This document shows, piece by piece, positions 30,250 through 41,728 of a DNA stretch of 41,862 nucleotides. The DNA is from Penium margaritaceum. Taxonomy: Eukaryota; Streptophyta; Zygnematophyceae; Desmidiales; Peniaceae. The position numbers were made by a program, and so were the translations under genes. The first letter of the stretch is position 1; the number at the start of each line of letters is the position of its first letter. Below the pieces are notes generated by a model. It was not told the origin of the DNA, searched no databases, and was given only the letters and a program-made list of their open reading frames with translations. The stretch is from positions 52,182 to 94,043 of the forward strand of contig SZWC01006749.1 in the NCBI GenBank assembly GCA_023375785.1, written 5' to 3'.

Positions 30250-31690
30250 TCAAATAGTCACAAACCACTTGACAGGGGAGTCTGTGAATCTTAAACAAAA
30301 GAGATGATGGCAACATGTTGATGTCGCATGCCGTGATGTATGGACATGGCGATCAGAAGATTTTTTAAAGATATCATGGTTTTCTCCTATATTACATGAA
30401 TATGTCATATTTGAGGAACAAATCCATGGATAGAGATTCAAATTTATGTGATTTAAGGATATCTCAGTTCTATCATATTCTTTTGCATGTAGTTTGTGTG
30501 TTGTTTGTTTTTCAGGTTGATGCTTCATGTTGTAGTCGAAGGTGGACTTGAGAAACTCCATCCATCGAGTTTACCGACGGCTGAGACTAAGCCAGGTCTT
30601 GTGATATGTCAATTCATCAGGCAGATGATGTGTTGCCGTTATTTCATATAGCACCGTAATGTCTTGAATGTGTGTAATACCACCAACATTTATTTTTTGT
30701 GCACTGTACGGGTAGTTCAGCTAAGGCCCAGGTAGTTTTCTCAACATGTATGCAACTTGTCGTTCTCCACCGTCATTGTCCTTGTGGAGAACAACTACAA
30801 TTGCTTGATTGGATTTTTCAGTAGCCATGACATGGTCTACAGTTGGATTTGTCCATTGAAAGGCAAGCGCCAAGACAATGGTGCTCCTCAAAGCATTTAA
30901 CGTTATTTTTTACTATCTCCCCGCATTCACTCAATGGGTCAAGGAGTGAGATCAAAGTGAGGCAATGAAGCTTTGGTGTAATCCTTTACAATCTGAAGGT
31001 ATTTACCACAAAATCCCCAAAATACTTGGCTGCTTGGATGTTGGTAGGTGTTAGTCAATCAGCAAATGCCTCTAGTATTTTGGGCTCATTGTGATCCGTA
31101 TGCCGTGAATGATGAGGCCTAAGAAATTGATCAAATGGTGACCAAAGTCTCACTTTCAGGTTTCTTTTAGGAACTCTATTTTGTAAAAAATTCAAAGATT
31201 TTTTTGGAGATGTCTATAATTTTCCTCTAGAGCACGGCATTACACCAGGATATTATGAGATAGACCACAACATAATGGTCAAGGTACTACCAAAATATAT
31301 TGTTCATTTCCACCAGAAATGTTGTCGGGAGTCCAAAAGAAATGACCATGAAGTCAAAGTGTCAGTAGCAAGTATGGAATACCATCTTCTTGATGCCCTT
31401 CTGAGATACGCTGATCTGCTAGTCACCTCTCTACACTTTGATTTTGGCAAAATATTGTACTCTTTGGAGCTGGTTAAAAAGCTTGTCTACTCACTGGAGA
31501 AGGTAGCCGTTCAATGATTGGTAATCCATGCACATCTATATTTTGCTGGTCTTATTTTGAAAAAAAAAGAGGCAAAGCTATAAGGGTTGACATGGATGGG
31601 CGGATAAAACCTTGCCTGCGCATCTCATGTAGCTGGTGCTTTAGCTTGTTGACCATTTCCAACTTATGGTTACTCATTTGAAAGGTCCCT
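30250..31690 (-). pseudogene. Gypsy G reverse transcriptase and RNase H remains
   Basis: Minus-strand blocks in order: MVNKLKHQLHEMRRQGFIRPS (the RT entrance), MCMDYQSLN (equivalent to the WRMCIDYRxLN block), VVVYL where the catalytic FLDD box should be near 31,250 but the two Asp are gone, ALEENYRHLQKNL, FLGLIIHGIRI, then RNase H with RQVAYMLRKLPGP and RWMEFLKSTFDYNMKHQPEK (the RWxxFLxxFDxxIxYxPGK block). Stops and frame changes separate them. Enzymatic function is lost. Confidence 0.8.
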
Positions 31691-32275
31691 TTGATTTTCA
31701 ATCTGCTGCTGGGCTTCAGCTCAATCTGATGGTCGACACTTTATTGCGGGGGAAAATCTCAAGAAAATCTGTTGGGAAAAACCCCGTTGAGCTCTTCAGT
31801 AAGTGGTGTAAGTACTCTCGGTAATTCCATAAACTTCACAGGGTTTTATGTCAATGAAGTTGATGACTTTGTTGTGCCAGATACCGTAATTTTACCATAT
31901 TCATTGGGTTAAATGTTGAATAACCACGCCTCAGCTCCTCTTCACACAGATTTGATTTGGCCATGTTGAGCAAGATGGGTAACATCCACTGTCATGTTGT
32001 GGTCACTCCAACATCTTCCGCTACTTCCTCCTCTATTATTCAAGTAGCATACATTACATCATGGGTCAATGGATCCAAGGTAGATGTAAAATTCTGGCAT
32101 TGATATTGATGTAGGCTACGTTGTTGCTCTTATTCACCTTTAGATTATGCCAGTAGAGGAATTATTGCATGAGGTTGGTGTACTGGACACTCATAAGGAA
32201 AGTATTATGGGCATTTAATTCCCGCACTTCCAGGATTTTTAGCTGTACTGATTTGAAAAGTCAACAAATATGCAA

Positions 32276-32700
32276 TCATCTATCAATGTTTTTCCCTTCA
32301 AGAACCCTTAGTTCGGTTTGCAAACCTATTTTCTCAATCATCTTGTTGCTCATGAAATTGTAAGAGGCCCTCCCATCAATAATCTTTGGTACCATTTTAA
32401 AACTTTTGCAAGTCCTTGATTGCATCCATGTTAGCATCACCGATTGATCATCCTCATGGCCCGTTTTGAGCTTTACACTCTCAAGGCCCTTCACTTACGA
32501 TGTTGTGAGCCATTTTGACAGATCGGTCCTCCAGACCTTCTTGAAAGAGCAAGAGCTTTGCCATCTACTCCTGACCTCTTGTATGTTCCTAAATAATCAA
32601 AATTCTTCTACGGCTTCTCCTGCTTTTGTACCTACAGCTGCCGCTGAAGAAAATACACAAAATTTGGCCTGGATTCTTGCAATTCCAGCATGTCCATTGG
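32276..32700 (-). pseudogene. Gypsy G gag zinc knuckle and protease remains
   Basis: CWNCKNPGQILCIF at about 32,690-32,649 keeps two Cys of a CCHC knuckle, with the His and last Cys replaced. The frame 32,494-32,276 contains IIDGRASYNFMSNKMIEKIG, matching the retropepsin xxDTGASHNFIxxxxxxKLG block with Thr-Gly altered. The order knuckle then protease is the expected one. The protein upstream (for example 33,404-33,132) may be gag but has no motif. Confidence 0.72.
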
Positions 32701-33999
32701 TCCTGTTGAGTTGTGGTTCTGATCACTATCAAAGCACAAGTCTCCATCCAAACTTGTACGGACTTCGTGCACCAATGTGATTGTGGTGACTTCGTGCACC
32801 GTTATTGCACGTCATCAAAAGCTGAACAAGAACTCATGTGCAAGTGATGATGACATTGTGTCGAAACTTGTATTCAACACTATCGATGTGGTTATTTGTG
32901 GAAGATGACCTTAGATGATCAATATTGCAAGTGCTCGTTGGGTGTCATCCTTGAGGCTGTTGTTGTACTGAAAACAGAACTCATGTTCAAAATCATCACT
33001 GCCTGTGATGATTTTGGAGAAACTCCGTGTACATACCACCACATTGGATGAGTGACCTAGTCGTTAGAGCTTGAATTATGCATTGGACTTCTTGTTCAGC
33101 TTTTGATGACGTGCAATACTGGTGCACGAAATCATCCTAGCTTTCTCGTGGAGTCAGCAAATCTTGCCATGTCAGGTTGATCCACTTGAGAAGTAGATCG
33201 CATGCGGTTGATGATGTCAGAGCAGTCGCCTGAGTCATCAAGTTGGCCATGCCGGTTTCTTTCTCCCATTGGATGTCCACTTGATTGGAACACAACACAA
33301 AGTCGTTCCATGCGAAGGTGAGGCCACAAGGTCAATCTTTTTTTGGTTTTTGTTGATCGCGGAAGCAGTAAAAGTACACCTCCAACACTTTTAGCAACAT
33401 CCAAACCACTGGTCCTTTTGAATTTGCGAGATTAAACGGCTTGGAAAGTGCCAGTCAGATTTGGGGTTCACTCAATATAAGCATTGCTTTCTCTACACAA
33501 ACATTCTGTAGCTTTTCCATTACCGTAGTGAGTTGCTCAACCAGATGGTTGTTGAGGATATCAAGTCTCAATAGCCTACGATGAGGTATAGTTAATTGAC
33601 CCAGATTCATACACTCCACAATCAGTGTATCAAAAAGTGAATTCATGTATCATTGGATTTCTCAAAAATCATAGTCACGACTGCATGTGATTGGAGCCCA
33701 CATATACATTCCTTTTCACATGTGAAACGACTAGAGGTGTTTTCATGGCATAGATACATTTTCGTCAACATCGATGTTCAGTTTTTTGTTCACTTTCCAA
33801 TACACTTTCTTGTACACTGCTTCAAGGGTCAGGTGATTGGTTATATATGCCTACGATGTAGATTGTCATTGATGTATGCCAGTCAGCTGGTGCCTCATCC
33901 CACATTCCATCCTAGCAGGCAACGGTGGAAATGAGGGATTCGCCGAGCCCGAGGGGTCCATTGTTGGATTGGGCGTCGGATTTTTTGGACCCACGAAAT

Positions 34000-35256
34000 A
34001 TGGAGAGAAGCTTGCTGCTATAAATCACTTGAAGTTGAGCCTGCATATGAATCCAAGGATTCGTAAATCTGGTTCAAATTTTTTTAATCCAGATCCAGAT
34101 CCGGGGCTGGATCTTATTTGGGTATTTGTGAATCCTCTTGAAAATCCCACAGTGGTGGTGGGAGTATTCCGGGAGATGTAGTTCAAAATCAGGTCTTGCC
34201 ATCCAATTGGAGCGCATAAGCCATCCTTATAAATTCAAAGCTGATGGTTTTTTGCACGCTCAGGAGTGGCGCATTTGGCTAAGTACATCTATTCCCGCTC
34301 CCATGCCTTGCTACTTGTGGGTGCTAGAACTGCATCCATTGCAATGTGTTCTTTTACAAATTTACATTGACTGAAAGTAAGCAAATAGTTAGGTGTAACT
34401 TGGAGGAACAGCCACTTGGAACCACCTCCTTAAAAGAAATCTACTGACGCTGACACATGAATGTAGTTTGTAACGGTTTGGCACCACATATTTCTATGAG
34501 ATTATGATTTATCCCCAATCAAATAATGAATACGAGCAAAATGTCACTGCAACCAGCTCTGTCTTCTCTATCATCGTAGCGGACGAGGCTCCGCACATTG
34601 ATGCTAATGTGCCACATGCTAAAATGAATCGTCAAGCTCTGACTCTAAGGAGGAGGAGCGGGAGATGATCAATGAAAAAACTAGCACGACTTATTTTTGG
34701 AGGTGCTTCAAGAATACGTGAAAAATCTCACAATGGACTATCTACTTGCTCTTCACACATCACCCCCAAAACCCCGTGACCATCTCATGCAAGGATGGGA
34801 CAACGTCCACCATGTAGAAATATCTCCCCATAGTTCACAAGGAATGGCACGCCGAGCTCAAGGCCATCGTTGTTGCATCGCAGCTCAAATCTGCACATAC
34901 CACTATCACTGCGGCTGATGCCGATGACACTTTCCCGTTGCTCCCAATGGAGATGTTCCACCAGAATTCAAGGGGGAAGAGAAGAGGATCAACCTCCGCC
35001 GCCGTGTAGCACAAGTGGCAGAGCATGAGATGGAACATGATGTGGAAGGGGATGAGGCATTGGATGATGATAAGGAAGGGACCAGAGGTGAAACAGATGA
35101 ACGCAATGGGCACGATTAGGTTCCACCTATTCAGTCAATCAGGGAGGGCACACAATGTTTTTTTACGTCGTGGAGAATATTGGTTCGTTTTTTTCTATTT
35201 TATTATTTTTTATTTCCTTACGAATAGTGTGGATGGAACCTAAGGCCATCCGTCAT
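34000..35256. other. Unassigned AT-rich DNA
   Basis: No domain recognised. A plus-strand frame near 34,950-35,120 encodes a very acidic tail (EHEMEHDVEGDEALDDDKEG) ending at TAG about 35,119. It could be the end of a degraded protein, but it has no start or family feature. The ATCCAGATCCAGATCC run near 34,090 is a short simple repeat. Confidence 0.4.
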
Positions 35257-35391
35257 AAGGCATGCCATCATGCATATTGTCAGGTTATTAGGACAGGCAT
35301 GCCGTCATGAACATTTGCACGTTCTTAGGACAGGCATGCCATCATGCACAATGTCATGTTTTCAGGAAAGGCATGCCAACACCCATTTTAT
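35257..35391 (+). repeat. 37-bp tandem repeat, about 3.6 copies
   Basis: The core GGCATGCC recurs with exact 37-bp spacing: units start at 35,257, 35,294, 35,331 and 35,368. The copies differ at several sites, so the array is not recent. GGCATGCC is itself palindromic. Confidence 0.85.
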
Positions 35392-37018
35392 TGTTTGATG
35401 TACCAAAAAAGGCAATGTCTGCTTACATGAATTTGATATGCCGGATGGGTGGTTAAGATAGTTGTGGCAGTTTACGTAACTCGCTCTCAAGGTTAATGTT
35501 TCACTCGCCATGATCGTGAGTTATTCTACTGGCTCTCTCAATCTCCCAATGACATCGAGCTTCCTTGAAGTTCCATTGTGAATTCAAAAGCTTGGGACCT
35601 CGAGGTTAATGTTTTTTTCATTGGTGTCCACTCCAAAAGTTGTGAAGTGAACATGTAAACTCAAAAGTCACATCCACACTGATATTCATCGTGAGCTTGC
35701 ATGATAAAATGGTTGGGTGGGAAATGAGGAGCTAAATTAAGATCTGAAATCTCCTTCATTTTCAAGTTTATTTCCTGAAGAAAGTGGATGTTGAGGGTCT
35801 TGATAATTTCTAGTAGATTTCATTGCTCCTCTAAGCCATGCCCTCATTGCCTTGCATTCATGCTCCAAATTCTGATTTGGCGGACAATGGTGGAGATAAG
35901 AATGTCGAGCCCATTGGATATGCCATTTGGGCCATCAATGGGGTCGATGGAAAGGTGCCATTATTTCCATAGGATACAATGGATGTCGTTGCTGCTGCAT
36001 CTGTGCTATGTAGTTTTTTTCTATCCAAAGCCAGAATTTTCATTCGTAGCTACTGAATTCACTCATTTTTCTTGTATAAAATCACTGTCATCGTCGCAAA
36101 GTTAACCGGCCATAAACGATGGAGGTGTGCAGAACAATTATGAAGGTTGTCGCTCATCATGTGCTTATAAGATGTCTCCCCAGCACCGTTGTCCCTTGAT
36201 GCTAAGCATTAAACATGTCGTAGTGTAAGGGGTTCTTTGGTTCAAGGTAGAAGAACACCACATGTGGCAAAAATGGGATATTTCTTAATATATGAAACAT
36301 GTCGTAGAGTGCAGTGAAGATGTCGTTCCTAGTTCTTGAGGAAACAACCACCTACCCAACATGCCGAAAAAGAAAGAACATGCACGTGTGGAATGGGAGG
36401 GTGCAAGCATAAAAAGTACCAATTATTTTACATCGTACAGAAAGTTTAAACTTTCAATGTCCCCCTTTTCCTTACAATACCCTTCAATTACGGTTCTTGT
36501 TAACAGGAGGAGGGGGGATGGGTATAGAAATTTTTGAATAACAGAATTTAGCCGCATTTTTTAACCTTGATCGTCATCTTTTGAAATTCATGTCCCCAAA
36601 CAGTCTTAAGAACCTTTCGTAAACCTTCCCCTTGACATGAGGTGTAAGGTTTTATCTTTTTGCGACTGGGTATATTAAAATAAATTTAAATTCCTAAAAA
36701 TTTCATAAATTTCTCTCAATAATTCTCAAACCCCGGTGAAGAAGTGCTACAATCCCCTTCGAAGGTGAGTTCATGAGAAAACGCACAGAAGTTAGCACGT
36801 CATTGTTTGTTGAAATAAGGAATTATTTATATTATTTTATAAAATTTTAATGTAGAAAAAAAAACGAGGCACCAATAGCCTTACTGTAATGGAGTACATT
36901 GGTATATCGGGTTCATCCCCTTATCTTTCCCTCTGCTTTCGTACCCCCTTCGCATCCAGTCCGTCACTCTCGGGAAGCAAAAAGGTCGCAACTGAAGGAT
37001 CAGTTTCATCTTTGGAAG
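35392..37018. other. Unassigned AT-rich DNA
   Basis: No convincing coding, RNA or mobile-element signal on either strand. Composition changes to GC-rich at about 36,950. Confidence 0.5.
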
Positions 37019-37403
37019 CATGCGTGGTGAGCTGCGGCAGCGCGACTCATCCCCTGCCCTAACGAAGCGCTCATCATGGACATTTCCTCTGTGGCGGTGT
37101 GTCCTCGTTCCCTTTCAAACGCTCCGGACTAGGGGAAAAAGCTCCCAACCCTTCGCATGCCAACGTCCACCCATTATCAATGAGTCGGCATGGCGGAGGC
37201 TCCGAAGTCATGGCGGCGGCTCGTCCCTGGAGTCATCCCGCAGGTCTCGAACCGACGGCTTCGGTACCAGCCGCAATGCCATTCATGGCCATGGCTTCGC
37301 CCTGGGCTGGGCCCGGCTCTTTCCGCAACCCTCGCTGCACACTTTTGGCGTGACACCACCAGTGGTGTGTGCATGCACGAAGGCCAAAATTGAATGACAT
37401 GGC

Positions 37404-37784
37404 ATGGCGTGGAATGGAACGGCATGGCATTGCATGTTATGGAAGGGCATGCATGTCATGCTCGTTCAGAAGCCGGCAAAAAGAAGCACATTTTTTACTG
37501 ACAAGGGTTGGGTAGTATGTCGCGTGTGCAAGGATAGGGGTTTGCGAGTTCCACCGAGACGATGCCGTTCCTATGACGTTGAACAAAACACCGCAGAGCA
37601 AGTGCCGTGCAGCGGCTGCGCTGCAGCCTATCATACAGTGTGCATGAGAAGGGCTGCCATGCGCATCTTGTCCTGTTCTGAGGCGTCTTCGGCGCTTGTG
37701 TACGTCACGTCACGTCACGTCCCTTCACGGCAAGAAGCGACAGGTCGAAGGTGGTCGTCCCGGACGCAACAGCATGGGCGGTAG
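37404..37784 (+). CDS. Possible PHD-like zinc-finger frame (partial or pseudogene)
   Basis: ATG at 37,404 opens a 126-codon frame. It holds CRVC (37,518-37,529) and, 26 residues later, CSGC...H..C (37,608-37,643): C-X2-C-X26-C-X2-C-X4-H-X2-C. The second half (CSGCAAAYHTVC) resembles the CDGCxxxYHxxC core of PHD fingers, which bind histone tails. The last Cys pair of a full PHD is not present in this frame, so a splice junction, a fragment or chance remain possible. The start lies in a simple GGCATGGC-rich stretch, which argues that the first codons are not native. Confidence 0.35.
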   Translation: MAWNGTAWHCMLWKGMHVMLVQKPAKRSTFFTDKGWVVCRVCKDRGLRVPPRRCRSYDVEQNTAEQVPCSGCAAAYHTVCMRRAAMRILSCSEASSALVYVTSRHVPSRQEATGRRWSSRTQQHGR

Positions 37785-40092
37785 CAGCACCAGCCCGGCT
37801 GTTGCTACTACCGCAGCACCATCCGGGTAGCAGCGAACGGCAGCAGCAGCAGAGCGACTGCGTCAGACGGAAGTGGCAGCACCAGCGGCAACAGCAGCAG
37901 CATCAGCAGCAGCAGAACCATCGGCCAGGCGCCACTCGAGCACCTGCGCTGCACACCATACCGAGGTCGCAGCAGGTTGCGGGTCATGAAGGGCACGCGT
38001 CCAGAGGCATGCCCACTCTCTCGCACGTGACCCTTGAGGGCCCGAAGGGGCAGACGTGAGCGGATTGTGAAGCAAACTTCCTCGTTTTACCGAACAGCTG
38101 AAGACGGAGATTTCCGTCCTGGACCGAGCCGGAAACTTCACGGAGGGCTGCGGAAGCTTTGGCCTCGTCTGGCTTCAACCATTCGTACCAGCGTCGATGC
38201 AGCTCCCAGGCTGGCAGGTGGAGGATGTGTGGTGGACACATGGCTCGGTCAAGTTACACGCTGCAAGTTGCATGAGTGAGTGAGCACAAAGGGTTCGGCT
38301 CCAAAACCTTACGGACAAATCACGGTCGCCACAGCGACCGTGATGAATGGCGAATGTGTGGTCGGCGCAGCGTTTCGGACGGACCATGTGGCACGTGGTT
38401 GACATGGATTTTCTGATCAACAGCCGTACCCATCATCCCCATCCCCAACCGACGGCGCAGCTGACCCCACAGTGTGCTGCTGCTGGTACGAAATCCAGTT
38501 GTGACCCAACTTGGGTCACCCAACTGCGGCCCGGCACGCAGAGCCCCTCTCCGACAGTGAGAACGAACCCACCCACTTTGGCTGGGTGATGGCACCCAGA
38601 CGGCCTGTAGGCTCTGGCCCACTGGCCCCACCGCTCTGCTGTCCCGCGGCCCGCCCGAAGGGGCGTGGCAGGTGGTGCCAAGACCCCCTCCCCCCCCCCC
38701 CCCCCCCCCGCCCCCCGCCACCCCGTGGCCCACGGGATGGGGGAGAGGGGGGTGGGACCGTAGCAGTCCCCGGAACACAATCCAGGGAAGGGGAACAACG
38801 CGAGGAGAGGGCGGGTTCGACCGAGGGGTGGGTCGGGCCGTTTGCTTCAAGGCGGAGCAGGGAAGCGAGGCTGGAACGGAGGGGTTTTTTAAGGAATGCT
38901 CTCAAGTTGAAAGGCTTCAGGTTGAGGCCTCCAACTCGAAAGCTATACCTCACCCAACCTGCGGTTAGAAGTCTCCAACCGCCACGCGCGCGATCGTGTT
39001 CGTGCAATCCAGCCTGGATTATCCAGGCGGAGGCGGCAAGATCGATTGCCCTGGCAATTTCTTTGTCGGGTCGGCTGGCTTGTGCCATCCTAACGCACGC
39101 GGCCGGGCATCGGAAGGGAAGACGGACAGAGCGCGCTGTGGCGCTCGGCGCCGTTCCCCTGTCCCCCCCCCCCCCCAACCCATTACATCGGCCGCGTGCA
39201 CCGAATCCATGATCCATGATGCTGCCGGCCGCAGTCGATCCAAACCCCGCAGCGGCAGGCACGGTCGAGAGGGGATCACGCGCGCACCCGTTCCGTATGA
39301 CGTGCGTACCACGTGCTTAGGCAGTGGCGCCGCTGCGCTGCCTTGTTGCGGAGGCTGCAGCTAGACCTGTTTTTTTCCTCCTTGCCTGCCTGCTTTGCTG
39401 CCGCGAGTTTTCCAGCCGGAGCGCGTGTGCGTCGTACGGCCAAGCCCGCTTGGGATGGTCGACTCGAGAACCCCAGGTAGAGACTGAAGAAGACGACGAC
39501 GACGACGACGAGGCCGTCGTGCTGCCAAGCTTCGCAGGAACCATTGGAACGGAAGCGCCATGGCGAGCCATCGCGGCCCAAAGTCATCGCACATTGTCGT
39601 GTTCTTTTCTTTTTCGGCAAGATTGAGAGAGCAGGCCACGCTGCAGCGCAGTCCGAGGTGATTCGGCTCACACACTGGCCAGTGGCGTGCGAAAGCGCCT
39701 CCAACAGTCGCGGGCCGCGATTCTTTGGTCCAGGCGCCGCCGCGACTCGCGGCAGCTGCTCCAAAGAACCTGCGCATCAGGCTCTGCCAGGAGCTTGCGG
39801 GATGGATCGCGCCCCCAGAGGGCGTGCGCGAGGGGGAGCGAGCGAGCAAGCTACACGGAGAGAGCCGTTGCAATTCAGAGCGATCTGCCAACCGTGACGA
39901 ACAACTAAACTCGCGCGCTTGCCACTCCACTCCGGCTCTTTTGGTAGTTGTGCTCACTCGCACACGAGCACCGCAATGCCTTCCAAGGGAGATCTGCAGT
40001 GCAGGTGTCCCGCAACGCCCTTTGCCCTGCCGCCACGAAGTCGTCCGCTTGCCTCCATCAACCTCGTCTTCCTTTCCCCCACGCAGTCATCG
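37785..40092. other. Unassigned GC-rich DNA upstream of the PAS gene
   Basis: Contains CAG-rich stretches (37,840-37,930), poly-C runs (about 38,690-38,712 and 39,164-39,177), a GAC repeat (39,490-39,515) and a perfect hairpin at 38,319-38,344. Open frames occur in several overlapping registers, for example 38,511-39,212 plus and 39,262-38,516 minus, as expected for GC-rich sequence, and none shows a domain. It may include the promoter or 5' UTR introns of the gene at 40,722. Confidence 0.45.
38319..38344. repeat. Perfect hairpin, 11-bp arms
   Basis: ATCACGGTCGC, loop CACA, GCGACCGTGAT. Perfect pairing with a four-base loop in a region without a clear gene. Confidence 0.85.
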
Positions 40093-40175
40093 GGTAGGCC
40101 ACCAGTGGTAGCGCAGCGGTAGTACCACAGTCCGCGTGCGTAGCCACCCCGTGTGACGTCGAATCCCGACTGCAG
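40093..40175 (+). repeat. tRNA-like A-box/B-box pair, possible SINE head
   Basis: TAGCGCAGCGG near 40,109 fits an internal Pol III A-box, and GTCGAATCCCG near 40,160 fits a B-box at tRNA-like spacing. The acceptor and T stems do not pair, so it is not a tRNA gene. A tRNA-derived SINE head is possible. Confidence 0.35.
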
Positions 40176-40283
40176 TACCGCTCCCTCTCCCTCTGCACCA
40201 AGCCCGTTGGCTGGTTCAACCAACGGTGCGGTGCAGTGCACCGGGTGCAGAGCAGCCAACCAAGTGACCAGCGGACGTCTTGG

Positions 40284-40620
40284 CATCACACCATAGACCA
40301 CGGCATCGCCATAGACCTTGGCATCACACCATAGACCACGGCATCGCCATAGACCTTGACATCACACCATAGACCACGTCATCGCCATAGACCTTGGCAT
40401 CACACCATAGACCACGGCATCGCCATAGACCTTGGCATCACACCATAGACCTTGGCATCACCATAGACCTTGGCATCACCATAGACCTTTGGCATCACCG
40501 TAGACCTTGGCATCACCATAGACCTTGGCATCACCGTAGACCTTGGCATCACCGTAGACCTTGGCATCACCGTAGACCTTGGCATCACCGTAGACCTTGG
40601 CATCACCATAGATATTGGCT
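40284..40620 (+). repeat. Minisatellite of 38-bp and 18-bp units
   Basis: The first part alternates CATCACACCATAGACC and CATCGCCATAGACC blocks in 38-bp units. The second part is about ten copies of an 18-bp unit (GGCATCACCGTAGACCTT and close variants). Because 18 is a multiple of three, the minus strand reads as repeated KVYGDA. The open frame there is a by-product of the repeat. Confidence 0.9.
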
Positions 40621-40721
40621 TGACCGTAATCGATAGCTTGCTGGTCCGTTCCTTCGCGTTCGCCTCTCCATTGGTTCACCTTCCGCTTTTCCTTTCCGTC
40701 CGTTGCTCTGTTCGGCCCAAG

Positions 40722-40867
40722 ATGCAGCCGCGTCACAAATGTCCGCCACCGCTGCGGCAGGAACAGCAGCAGCAAGCTGTAGGTGTTGAAGGCTTGAGGC
40801 AGCAGCAGTGGCAGCGGCAGCAGCATCAGCAGCAGTCGCAGCGGCAGCAGCAGCAGCAGCAGCAGGA

Positions 40868-40916
<49 letters not shown>

Positions 40917-41728
40917 TATCAAAAGGAGCGCTTTCAGGAGCTTCAGTCACAGGAGATGATGCAGCAGCAAGGTTTCTCATGGTGTCACCGGCCAAGGGAG
41001 GAGCAGGAACATCTGCCAAAGCGGCAACAGCAGCACCACCACCAGCACCACCACCACTACGAGCACCACGACCAAAACCAGCAGCATCAGCAGCACCAGA
41101 ACTATCAGCAGCAGCAGCACCAGCTTTTTAGTCACACAATGGTCCATGAGGCAGCGCACCATTGGCCCTTCAGTGGGGCGGATGCAGCAGAGGATGCTGC
41201 TGCTACTGCTGCTGCTGCCACTGCATTAGCAGGTGCCGCTGCCACTGCGGTGCAATCAGGCTTGCCTGGTCACCTTCTGCGGTCGCGGCCGGAGGCAAGC
41301 CAATCCAAGAAACAGCGGCAGTGGCCAGTGCTGGCAGGGGAGGGGGGCAGGGAGGGCCCCCAATGCCCCCTCCCCATTTCCAGCAGCACACACGCCCGTG
41401 GACAGACCGGCTGCCAAGGCCTACGCCATGGGCTCCTGCCATGGAATCAAGGCACTGCTGCCGGAGGTGGTGTTGCTCGGGCGCAGGCAGCAGCAGCTGC
41501 CATGACAGCAGAGGATGGTCCCCCGAGAGGAGCAGGAGCAGCAGCAAGAGCTGCTTCAACAGCAGTAGGTAGGGCGGCGGAAGGTGCTGTGGAGGGCGAC
41601 GGGACAGTGGCGGCGGATCGTGCATTTGAGGTGGTTCCTCGGGCGCCGTGTCTGTCGGCGGAGGCCGTTCTGGAGCACGTGGGTCACTCCGTGTACTGCT
41701 TCTCTCCCCACGGCGTGCTGCTCTACTG
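40722..41728 (+). CDS. First exon of a poly-Q protein leading into a PAS domain, probable PAS/Raf-like kinase
   Basis: ATG at 40,722 (MQPRHKCPPPLRQEQQQQ) starts about 335 residues. Residues 10-70 are Gln-rich with long CAG runs, residues about 100-140 are His/Gln-rich, and the next part is Ala/Gly-rich and probably disordered. The last 23 residues (EAVLEHVGHSVYCFSPHGVL then LYW) match the opening strand and helix of the PAS domain found in plant PAS-containing Raf-like MAPKKKs, where this block continues into WNRxAExLYGY. The exon ends at 41,728 before GTGAGC, a good donor that splits the Trp codon in phase 2. The remaining PAS and the expected kinase domain lie outside the window. A longer frame exists from 40,620 but lacks an ATG. 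The family call rests on one short block. Confidence 0.6.

Larger units (their letters stand above)
28400..34000 (-). mobile_element. Gypsy G: heavily decayed Ty3/gypsy retrotransposon
   Basis: Domains follow the Ty3 order on the minus strand: gag zinc knuckle (about 32,690-32,649), aspartic protease (about 32,390-32,340), RT (about 31,690-30,960), RNase H (about 30,830-30,500), integrase zinc domain (about 29,060-28,930) and integrase core (about 28,920-28,550). Stops and frameshifts occur every 20-60 codons. About 1 kb of unrelated sequence separates RNase H from integrase, where Ty3 elements normally have 150-250 bp. No LTRs are identifiable. The AT-rich composition contrasts with the GC-rich copia nest. 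The outer limits are approximate. Confidence 0.8.

Noticed and set aside
37190..37290. tRNA gene suggested by a GGTTCGAGACC B-box on the minus strand
   Set aside because: No A-box at the right distance and no cloverleaf pairing.
38511..39262. Overlapping frames of 230-250 codons on both strands
   Set aside because: GC-rich DNA with poly-C tracts gives long frames by chance. Neither frame has a domain, and the two cannot both be real.
40400..40922. Minus-strand frames with repeated KVYGDA, poly-Leu or poly-Ala
   Set aside because: They are antisense readings of the 18-bp minisatellite and of the CAG runs of the PAS gene.
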